From positions 2,231,001 to 2,295,000 of the forward strand of contig OZ004584.1 of the NCBI GenBank assembly GCA_963924555.1: 64,000 bases of DNA, read 5' to 3'. Of the stretch, positions 54,621 to 64,000 are shown in pieces. The translations under genes and the position numbers were made by a program. The stretch's first letter is position 1. The number at the start of each line of letters is the position of its first letter. This stretch comes from Crambe crambe (taxonomy: Eukaryota > Porifera > Demospongiae > Poecilosclerida > Crambeidae). The notes under the pieces are model-generated. The model was not told the DNA's origin and did not search any database. It saw only the letters and a list, made by a program, of their open reading frames with translations.

Positions 54621-55604
54621 ATGTACAAACAACTCACACACACACACTACGCAAGAGAGTGTTGGCATGGAAATGATACACTTTCTCAGTTTGAACAACA
54701 GACAGTGAAATAATAAAGGATTGTATGCACAAAGCTTCCGCAGAAATTCCTTATCCTGGAAAATCCACGTTCCCTAGGGACCACAGAACATACCATACTT
54801 AATTAATGAGTTTACATATAGTTAGTTGGCCATGAATCCATAAATAAAGAACACGATCACTTGTTACAGTCTTGGTTACAGTTATTCAATAAGGGCTTAT
54901 ATAGAATCACTACAATCAAGGGAATGTGAAGGGTCGGTCCCAGTATCATTATGATTGTGAGCTAAGACTGGTCTGAAGAATGCTAGCTAAAATATTGATA
55001 AGTTTCCAAATAAGGAACTGTTAAATTTCTTTTTGGCCCTGTCATGCATAGTGCATTGATCAATGCACTCCTTGAAAATATCTCAGTAATCAGAATCTCA
55101 TCCAAAAGGAGTCCACACTGAACTGACGTTCTGGAAATAGTAAGTGTTACTGAGGGGGGTTTCCACAGTATTGAGGGGTTGTGGAGTTTGTTCCCTTTTC
55201 AGTTGAAATTCCACTGCACCAGAGGTGGAATTAGTTGATATGAATGTATAAATACGAGATTAATTGTTATGGTACTCAGTGAAACATACAAAAGGAGGAG
55301 GAAATCGTCCATTTGTCAATGGAGATTCTATGCAAACACTATGGAATTGACACCATGTACTACGTTATTACAATTATTGCATACTTAAGGTCTTGTAGAG
55401 TAGACAGAAGATACAAAACTGTTTACAGCCAGAAAAAGTTATTTAATTTGCGCATTCAATACTGTACTATAGAGTCTGTGAAATAAGTGTTATTAGCTGG
55501 CTAATATGCGAACTACACTACACATGATTGTACATAACCTGGTCCCTCTACACACACAGATCACACTCCCTGTCACAAAACAGGACACAAAGCTGCTTAC
55601 TTAC
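54621..55604. other. Intergenic or 5' intron, no recognised gene
   Basis: AT-rich with no repeat family or open coding frame of note. The 5' exons of ARHGAP should lie here or further up if the unrelated gene end at 59501 bounds them. Confidence 0.35.
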
Positions 55605-55636
55605 ATCAGAAGTCCTCATCTGTGGTACATCCAAAT
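55605..55636 (-). CDS. Candidate small upstream ARHGAP exon
   Basis: The minus strand has CTATCAG before and GTAAGTAAG after a 32-bp segment reading (x)LDVPQMRTSD, ending in phase 0 as the 53358 exon requires. A very small exon with a strong donor. There is no homology support, and nearby diverged repeats with similar GCTTAC motifs make chance possible. Confidence 0.25.
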
Positions 55637-55929
55637 CTGATAGGTTTGCACATTATGTATGCAAGTACACATAAATATATATCCACTGTGGTCAGATTAA
55701 TTCTTAGAAACATGATACAATGCTGCTTACAGCAAAGAGTCATATGACCTCCAGGGTCTCGATTGGTACATTCAATAATACTAGATGGTCTGTAGGTATC
55801 AGCATACTCTTAGAAACACGATACAAAGGTGCTTACAGCAAGAATGAAGTTGGTGTAAGTACTATTATAACACCACATACATCAGCACAGCATTCACATC
55901 ATTGTTGCCAGCATTGCAACCAGATACCA

Positions 55930-56755
55930 TTAATTTTCAATGTCCTAGAGGTGTTTATAAACACACAATTTGCCTCGAAGTAGATTGTGGGTTTTAATTG
56001 GTACATTGTAAACACTATTATAACACTCTCATACATCAGCACAGCATTCACATCATTGAGTTATTCACATCATTGAGTTGCCAACATTGTAATGAGATAC
56101 CCTATTTCAGTAGAATACTGACAGTGGCTTCTAGTATAGCATTCACATACTGAGCAGCCATGCATTGCAATGAAGCAGTAATAAGACAGAACTTGATCTA
56201 CTGACAGCATTGCAACAAGATACCAATTGCTTTCAAGAACCAATTGCTTTCAGTGTAGCTAATATTTAACAACAACTTGGCAAATCATTTGAACAACACC
56301 CTTGGAGAGAATCATTAGAATATGCAAGTTTTTGAGTATGCAAATATGTATACATGTAGATTACAGAGATTTACAAGCAGAGAATACAGTCATTATTTAC
56401 TAGTATTTAGAGCATGCAAGTCTTAGAGTATGCAAGTAGATTACAGAAATTTACAACATTATTAGTGTGCATGTGGAAAGAATACTGAGAGTATGCAAGT
56501 AGATCATAAAAATTTTCTCAAGTAGAGAATACATTATTAGTGTGCATGTAGAAAGAAAATTGGAATACTGAGAGTATGTAAGTAGATTACAGAATTTTAC
56601 AAGTAGAGAATACATTATTAGTGTGGATGCAGAATGCAACACGGGGACCACACTTCAAAAAATCAAAGTCCATACTTATGCAATTAATCCAATTAATCTA
56701 CTTCGAGGCAAATAGTGTGTTTATAGACACCTCTAGGACATTGAAAATTAACTGC
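55930..56755. repeat. Inverted repeat, about 60-bp arms
   Basis: TAATTTTCAATGTCCTAGAG + GTGTTTATAAACACAC and TTTGCCTCGAAGTAGATT at 55930-55990 recur inverted at 56690-56755. Between them lies a set of roughly 75-85-bp direct repeats (56330-56640; GTGCATGTAGAAAGAA, GAGTATGCAAGTAGATTACA). It could be a long-TIR element. Confidence 0.6.
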
Positions 56756-57119
56756 CCAGGTGTACACTGGTGTGAAGAATGAGTATTTGAAACTGCTCCA
56801 AATAAACACAAGGTTATCAAAGCATGTGTAACTATAGCGGTCTTGAATGTTGCATTTCAAATAAACATTGGAGGGATCCCTCATCGAATGAATGAATGGT
56901 AATATGTACAACCATTAGTGATATCGAATGTAAAGTTATGATCAGATAAAACGTAACATTAGAGGACTCGGGGAAGTATTGAAGATGGCAAGATTGTGGT
57001 GAAATGACCACAATAATGTACAAGAAGTGAGTCAACAGTGCATGGACCTTTGAAGGACATTCTGAAAGAGGACAAACCTCTCAGCAAGTATCTTTGTGCG
57101 AATACTTGTGCACTCTATA

Positions 57120-57720
57120 TGAAATAACCTCCCACTAAAATTGGTCTAACCACAGGGTTCTGCCTGGGATTCTTGGAGTGGTGGCTGAAATTTCCCATGT
57201 TAAAAGATTAGGGGTGTCTGGATGATCAAAACCAAGCCTAAAGTTAATACTACAGCCAAGTATAATGAGTGGTGGTCAAAATGGCCACTGTCAACCAGCG
57301 TGGGAAGAACCCCCACACTAATACCATTTTTTCCCCTTCCTCTTCTTCTTCTACTGGTCAGGGCTCTGCCCAGAATTCTTGAGTTCAAGTAACAGGTGTA
57401 GAATGGGCTGAAGCTATGAAATTGCAGGGAAAGGGGAAAATACTTGGTGGCCATACTATCTAGTGTGAGGCCAAAAAAAAATAAAAAAATATGCCACTGT
57501 GGAGCAGTGTGGGAAAAACCCTGCACATCCTCTCTCCTACATCCTATCCCCATCCCCCTTTCATTCTAGGACCACAAACCATTTTTGTAAGGAAAAGGGG
57601 GATAATATGGTGGCCAAACTACGCCTCATCTCTCCCCCCAGGACCACAGGGGGTCAAATGAAATAATTATATTCCCACATCCTCAATCATACTCCATCCA
57701 GTCAGCCCTGGGCAATTAGT
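57120..57720. repeat. Diverged direct repeat, about 180-200 bp x2-3
   Basis: GGTTCTGCCTGGGATTCTTG / GGCTCTGCCCAGAATTCTTG, and GTGGGAAGAACCCCCACAC / GTGGGAAAAACCCTGCACA, mark successive copies. The 117-codon minus frame across it is not gene-like. Confidence 0.5.
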
Positions 57721-58989
57721 TAGTGGTATATACTTGACTTGTAATCATCCATGGGTGGTAATGAGATTTGATGAGTTAATTTGCAAATACAATGAAACAC
57801 TTTGCAGTAGGGAAGGCTACACTTGGCACAGCAAAGAGTTTGTTTGTACTATTTACCAATGGAATGGAATAAAGTGCTAATGGCCAGCATGACTTTTGGT
57901 CTGCAAGTAAAATGGTTCCCCCCCCCCCCCCCTCCCCAAAAAAAAAGCCACTCTACAATCAGGATACTTTTCTGCATCTCACTGCAACATAAATGAAACA
58001 ACAAACAAACAAACAAACAACAACAAATAAACAACGTATCTGTAATCATTTATAGGTGTAGATGAATAACTTGTAGAAATGTAATGTAGAAATGTAAAAC
58101 CTTGGGATGTCTCCCCCCCCCCCCCCCCCCCCCCACTCACTACATAATGGACGTGCTATTGAAAATAATGGTGTCTGTTACTATGGTAATTGTGGTATGT
58201 TAGTCCACAGTGAGAGGCTGATACTGTATTTTCAGTGGGGGAAATACATACGTACGTACATTTAATATTAGTTCACTTTTTCCCTCTAAAAAAAGTCTGT
58301 TATTCCAAATGTATAGCATAGATACATCACACAGCGTCATAGCAACAGCTCAATTATTACGGACGCAGCTTACTGTGGAGAAAAGGTCTCCAATTCCAAA
58401 TAAGACCTTAGTGTACGCAAGTCGGAAAAATGCATTGCCACGTTTACTAAATGTTTCCCACTTGTAATGATCAAAATGCAAACAAAGGGAGCGTGTGTAC
58501 TACTTGAAAAGAGAAAAGTTATCACATCAAAGAGTTTTCATGAGAGTAGAGCTCAATATAACATAAAAACACTACATGAACCTAATATGGGGGGGGGGGG
58601 GGGGGTTTACAAAGATCAAGACCTGCACACACACACACACACACATCTCTCTCTCTCTCTCTCTCATTAGGGGAACAACAAACATTCAAGCATGAGACAT
58701 AGGTACATACTGTATGGTTGATCTTCCATGAATAAGACACACACACACACAGAGATATACATGTCACTACATGTCCACTTTATGTCAACTACATGTCCCA
58801 TGTGTGACTGCTCACCTCCCTACGTACATGGAGTAGTGGAGAGTCACTACTTTTGAAGGAAGCCCATGCAGAGAACAAGTATCTTCCACTACTCCAATGA
58901 CACAAAACATTGTCCCAAATCCACTAAGTCTTAATCACTAGTGGTACAGTCATTTAAAATGACTAACTTCAACATGTCAGGGTGCATGA

Positions 58990-59044
<55 letters not shown>

Positions 59045-59500
59045 TGATAAAACATGTGGCACATTATGAAATGTCGAGGTACATCACTAGACACTGTGAT
59101 TCTTTCTACACGACAGGCAAGACTGTTATGTAAGCATAATCCATTACAATTATAGCATGCAAGTGTAGGTCAACCAGCATGTTTGATACCTGTTTGTGTG
59201 TATGTGTGTGTGTGTGTGTGTGTGTGTATGCATGTGTGTGTGTGTGTGTGTGCGTGTGTGTAGATCATTGGGCACTTATTACTTCCTAACCAAGTATGTA
59301 CACTTTTAAAATTGATGATGACAGGAGAGAAGACCATGCAGCCATGCAAACATACATACATGTAGTTGTACACACCAAATTAAAGGCCCTCCCTCCTCCC
59401 CTCCCCTCCCTCACCACAGACACAATGCAGAGTTACACATAGCAGTCACTGGCTTCCATACAAGGAAGGCTTCAATGTTCTGTAGCAAAGATTATACATA
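57721..59500. other. Simple-repeat-rich spacer
   Basis: Poly-C at 57917-57931 and 58112-58133, poly-G at about 58589-58605, (CA)n + (TC)n at 58624-58665, (TC)n at 58990-59042, (TG)n at about 59197-59260. It would include the 3'UTR of the exon at 59501. No exon was recognised. Confidence 0.6.
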
Positions 59501-59609
59501 TTAGTCTCCTCCTCCAGCTGTACTTTCAAACAGACCCAGCCCACTTTTCTTGATCCAAACAGGGTGGCCCGCCTTGCATTTAGGGTATGTATAAACATCA
59601 TCACAAGTC
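59501..59609 (-). CDS. Terminal exon of an unidentified gene
   Basis: A good branch/acceptor context (CTAATCTAATCCCTTAGCTT + TAG) precedes a 109-bp stretch that enters in phase and stays open for 35 codons to a TAA at 59501-59503. It reads TCDDVYTYPKCKAGHPVWIK then KSGLGLFESTAGGGD. Residue composition is protein-like, with two Cys, one Trp and a Gly-rich tail. I do not recognise the family, and no partner exons were identified above 59.6 kb. If it is real, a second minus-strand gene ends here, and ARHGAP must begin between 53.4 and 59.5 kb. Confidence 0.45.
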
Positions 59610-60289
59610 CTAAAGCTAAGGGATTAGATTAGGAGTGCAACGAACTAGCTCTTATGTTCAGACAATGCCATTGTCCTCTTTAAACACCGCTGCATCACAT
59701 TACTATGTCCCCATCCGAGAGATATTGGTTATTGGCACTGGCCAACACGAAAGTTAATAAACTCTGTTTTGAGATCACTTGCATTATAAAAATAACAAGT
59801 GTAGGTACCTTCAGATAACATACCAGAGGAAGAAGATCAACATTACACTCCTCCCTTAAGAATACAAACATGTCCTTCTTTTCTTAAGAAAACAGGACAG
59901 TGAAATAGTGACAATAAACTGATACTAGAAGAAATGTACGATTAAAAAGTCTAATTTGCATTTGCTATATCTGATCTAACTTTCACATTTAAAACACCAG
60001 CTCCCACTCTACCAGCTGGTTTTTTTTTTGTTTGTTTTTGTTTTGTTTTTTTTTGAAATTAAGAAAGTAATAGTAGTTATAATGAATGATCAAGCTTGGT
60101 AATAGGAGTCCTCATTATAATGGAGGTTTTTATTGAACTTTACAATTTGGGAAGGAAGGGGGGTGGGGTGGGGTGGAGGGGGGGGGGGTAATTTTATGGT
60201 TCACACTTTGAAAAATTTTACTCTGAAAAATTTTCACTACTGCAATATTTGTATGTATGCATGTAGTAACATAATTAATTATGCCATGG

Positions 60290-60421
60290 AGATTTAGAAA
60301 CAGACTCTGTGATTCACCTCACTTAGAGTAAGGGAGCAAGAATCACCATTTTACACATTTAGAAACGGACTCTGTGATTCACCTCACTTAGAGTAAGGGA
60401 ACAAGAATCACCATTTTACAG
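60290..60421. repeat. Tandem duplication, about 65 bp x2
   Basis: TTTAGAAACAGACTCTGTGA + TTCACCTCACTTAGAGTAAG is repeated almost exactly. Confidence 0.85.
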
Positions 60422-60721
60422 GAACCTTTTGTGTTGTGAATTATGCCTACACAGACTTGAAAGAGCATAGGCCCCTAACCCTAACAATGTAACATGCAGT
60501 TCTCTTGTTGCAAAGGTAATGAAACATGCACTTGATCTATTCATCCATGATAACATACACTTGCAGCACATATGGCTGTCAGCAAATTCATTGGTGGGAA
60601 CACCACAGACTGCTTATTGGTTCAATGTATGCATATCAAATAAATCCACCACTTCTTGAATAACACGAGCACAAAGAATTTGCATTGTTTACTAAAAACA
60701 TTCCAATGTTGCTTTTGTCTT

Positions 60722-60735
60722 GAATAAACAAGAGA

Positions 60736-60793
<58 letters not shown>
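60722..60793. repeat. (AG)n microsatellite
   Basis: About 35 AG units. Confidence 0.95.
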
Positions 60794-60795
<2 letters not shown>

Positions 60796-60799
60796 TTGT

Positions 60800-61860
60800 T
60801 ACGACTACTATTACATACAGGGACTTGCCAAGTAAATATGCATCTGTCATGATTTCCACAGGCAGGTAAGTTTCTGTAAGTGATTCACACGCTACCTATG
60901 TACTGTACTGTGATTCTATTGAAAGCTTGGAAAGTGAAGCGCCCTATTTGTAGTCCTTAAAATCATCACCAACCTAACCCAACCTTGACCCAAGCAACTT
61001 GAAACTTATCCAGGGAACAAACACTGAAACATTGTCCCAAACCCACCGTTATTACGGTTTAAAGGGTCTACCTAACTATGAGGGAACGTGACCTGTGCAG
61101 AGTTCATCAGGTCATCTCTCAGCCCCAAGGCGTACTAGTAACAGAAGAAGTGACCGAATGTGTCAGGCCTCTGAGCCACTTACAGGGAATGACTATACGT
61201 AGCAAGGTGGATCGCATACAGTATAACCATTCACTTCCTAACATGCATGCTTGCCAAGCACAAATACATTCATGGTAGGCATATAACAAATGTAGGGTGG
61301 GCCACCACCCAGTTGGATAAAGGAGTGGGCGGGGTATATTCTCATGAATATACTTAAGCACCCTATTTGAAAAAGCAAGGGGTATTCACGGCCATAACTG
61401 CTCATAAGGTCAATTTGGCACCTTTGAGTATCTAGACAATTATACATTAGGACTACCTTTAGATGTTATCATTAATAACTTGGACAATAAAAGAAGGTCA
61501 TTTTTAACAGCCTGTCACATTTTCACTTTCTGCCTTTATTTTGCCAAACAAAAGTTTTCTATTATTCATAACTCGTTACACATTCAAAACTGCTCAGTGT
61601 GTGGATCGAGAGTTTCAAGACTACTGACTATATATATATACTGTAGCCAATGCTGCATGTGCCCATTTAAGATTCAATGGCCATTCACACACTACACTAT
61701 GATAACCTAATATGTGCAATATGTGGAATTCCTTCCAACCCCATATATGCATAAATCCAGGAAAGAGAGTATAGGGTCTGTGTAGCGTACTGTTACAGCA
61801 ATGCTTCAACACTGTTAACTAAGGCCAAAGCTTCTTCATCTCCTCTTACATGTATGCACT
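60800..61860. other. No gene supported
   Basis: The block 61085-61215 is less AT-rich and open in both directions for 60-80 codons, with a GTAAGT on the minus strand near 61180. No acceptor, homology or matching phase was found, so it is left uncalled. Confidence 0.35.
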
Positions 61861-61869
61861 CAGACACTG

Positions 61870-62780
61870 TTATTCAAGTCACATGACTGCTTACATGCAC
61901 TCAATCACTGCAATGCAAGTCACATGACTACTTGTCAAGTAGCAGTATGCCAGTTACAGACTGTACTGTCAGTATGCAAGTCACATGACTACTTGTCAAG
62001 TAGCAGTATGCCAGTTACAGACTGTACTGTCAGTATGCAAGTCACATGACTACTTGTCAAGTAGCATTATGCCAGTTACAGACTGTACTGTCAGTATGCA
62101 AGTCAACTGTCAGTATGCAAGTCACATGACTACTTATCAAGTAGCATTATGCCAGTTACAGACTGTACTGCTCAGTATGCAAGTCACATGACTACTTATC
62201 AAGTAGCAGTATGCCAGTTACAGACTGTACTGTCAGTATGCAAGTCACATGACTAGTTGTCAAGTAGCAGTATGCCAGTTACAGACTGTACTGTCAGTAT
62301 GCAAGTCACATGACTAGTTGTCAAGTAGCAGTATGCCAGTTACAGACTGTACTGCTCAGTATGCAAGTCACATGACTACTTGTCAAGTAGCATTATGCCA
62401 GTTACAGACTGTACTGCTCAGTATGCAAGTCAACTGTCAGTATGCAAGTCACATGACTACTTATCAAGTAGCAGTATGCCAGTTACAGACTGTACTGTCA
62501 GTATGCAAGTCACATGACAACTTGTTAACTACTGTCAAGAAGCAGTATGCAAGTCACATGACTGCTTAAATACGAAGGCCAAAGCTACCAGCAACACTCG
62601 GTATGCAGTGAACCACTGCACTGTCATGTGTATGCAAGTCACATGGCAGTCATTCATGTAGATGTAAGTCACATGACATATGACTGCGGTATGCAGTGAA
62701 CCACTGCACTGTCAAGTGTTAGTCACATGACACATGACTACAGTATGCACTGCACTGTCGTGTGTTAGTCACATGACACA
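61870..62780. repeat. 61-bp tandem array rich in GTCACATGAC
   Basis: About ten units of ACTACTTGTCAAGTAGCAGT + ATGCCAGTTACAGACTGTAC + TGTCAGTATGCAAGTCACAT + G (61920-62520), then irregular derivatives to 62780. Nearly every unit has GTCACATGAC, an E-box-type octamer (TCACATGA). CTTGTCAAG is a short internal palindrome. Frames through it are repeat artefacts. Confidence 0.9.
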
Positions 62781-63800
62781 TGTGTACAGCAAAAAGTTTC
62801 ATTTCCTCCAACACTGAATGTGTTGAGCTTGTCCAACACAGTGTGCAATAACCTCTGCATAGGCTTATGTTATTTGAGCAGCAGGACTCAAAATAACAGC
62901 CCTGCCATCATACAACATTTTCCTATCCAATTTCCCCACTTGTCCAAGTCAATTTTTCAGTCAAATTCTTATTAGCACATGATGTATGAGGGGTTTTACC
63001 ACACACTGTGGCACAATGCACGCATTGTGCATTAATATAATGAAAATAACGGGAAATTTAAGAGGGGAAATTTTTTTTTGTGAATTTCATGGTTCTGAAG
63101 AGTATTATAATCCTCTCTTTATAGAAGTACGTACAGAGCAGCACTGAAGCGGAATCTCTACACTTTGGGACCAGTTATTTCATCCTTATTTCCTTAATTA
63201 GTATCAGCAGTATGGTTTGATTCCTTGAGAAATGTCACCAATAGGGAGGCATTTTGCATTGTGGCCTGAATACAGAGAGTTCACTAGGAGAGGTATTAAA
63301 ACTGTCGGTCCAGGGTAAAATCAAACCTTATCTCACATTCAATTAACTTGTCTCAAATATCCATTTGTCATAATCCCCAAGCAGCTGTCATGTTTTTTTT
63401 TATCTGACCTATTGTTTCTACTTGTGGACTATCACAGTATTCATGTAAGCATAGTATCTGATGTAAGGAACAAATTACTCCCTTTTTGCTTACATATGTG
63501 GCAGCTGAACACAGTAACAAAAAAAAACAACAGTTGTCTTCAATTTGCATTATGCAGGCACAAATTATCCCCCCCCCCCCAAATGAAATTAACAGGGACC
63601 TCCCCTCAATGGACTAACAGTACAATTGGCCTCCAACTTCTCATCTATAAATTGAATCTCCATTACATAACTTCAGTATACTAATACTAAGGTACCACAC
63701 AGGCTTCAAGGCATTAAGAGTTCTCAGAAGTCAAAGTACATTCAATATCCAGTCTATATTCCACCAACAGTCCATTACAATACAACCTGCTAGAATGATT
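62781..63800. other. No gene supported
   Basis: AT-rich with a poly-C run at about 63569-63580. Short frames only. Possible upstream intron of the unidentified gene, or intergenic. Confidence 0.35.
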
Positions 63801-63803
63801 TAG

Positions 63804-63807
<4 letters not shown>

Positions 63808-63857
<50 letters not shown>
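63808..63857. repeat. (TC)n microsatellite
   Basis: About 25 TC units. Confidence 0.95.
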
Positions 63858-63860
<3 letters not shown>

Positions 63861-64000
63861 GCACTACAAATGAAATTCCTAGGTTTTAATTCCATGTTGG
63901 ATGACAACTGCAGTCTTGTCTCAGGCCATTACAAAAACTTGTTGATATGCAAACACAGATCTCCTGCTATGGCTACCAAATTTGCCTACACCATTGGACT

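Noticed and set aside
61078-61361. Overlapping frames on both strands near 61.1-61.4 kb as an exon
   Set aside because: Open in both directions, but with no consistent acceptor, donor or phase and no recognised motif.

Overview
The window looks like nuclear DNA of an early-branching metazoan. A marine demosponge such as Amphimedon is my best guess, but this is inference. The evidence is AT-rich intergenic DNA with many (AG)n/(TC)n, poly-C and (AC)n tracts, short introns with GT..AG borders, abundant palindromic MITE-like repeats, and large ankyrin-repeat/Death-domain genes. No prokaryotic operon, rRNA, tRNA or CRISPR signal was seen. Every gene I can support is on the minus strand.

Layout from low to high coordinates. 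1-10.7 kb holds mobile-element debris: a complete 1.7 kb DNA transposon with 37-bp terminal inverted repeats and a 7-bp target duplication (3694-5411), foldback elements, and a 2.7 kb inverted-repeat structure. 10.7-42.0 kb is a tandem cluster of Ank-Death genes: a truncated copy (Ank0, 11240-12138) and three intact, apparently single-exon genes (Ank1 12722-17977, Ank2 22089-26483, Ank3 37223-42034). Each intact gene has a unique N-terminal cap, 18-25 almost identical 33-residue (99-bp) ankyrin repeats, a block of divergent ankyrin repeats, a charged linker and a C-terminal Death domain. Between the genes lie duplicated, mostly decayed copies of the last four coding exons of a RhoGAP gene, embedded in a 29-bp minisatellite.

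45.2-53.4 kb carries the apparent parent of those copies. It is a 14-exon ARHGAP12/15/27-type gene (WW - WW-like pair - PH - RhoGAP) that I reconstructed exon by exon with consistent splice phases; its 5' end is missing or unrecognised. 53.4-64 kb is largely tandem repeats: a higher-order satellite, simple repeats, and a 61-bp array rich in GTCACATGAC E-box-like motifs. It also holds one convincing terminal exon of an unidentified minus-strand gene at 59501-59609.

Interpretation. The 3' end of the ARHGAP gene plus a downstream Ank-Death gene appears to have formed a duplication unit that spread toward low coordinates. The RhoGAP exons then decayed as passengers while the Ank-Death frames stayed open. 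Within each Ank-Death gene the repeats are homogenised in framework residues, but they vary at positions 1, 3, 5, 13 and 25 of the ankyrin repeat, which largely coincide with the target-contact face of ankyrin proteins. A locally duplicating, repeat-shuffling family of recognition arrays joined to a death-fold signalling domain is the most interesting candidate system here. Its function is not shown by the sequence.
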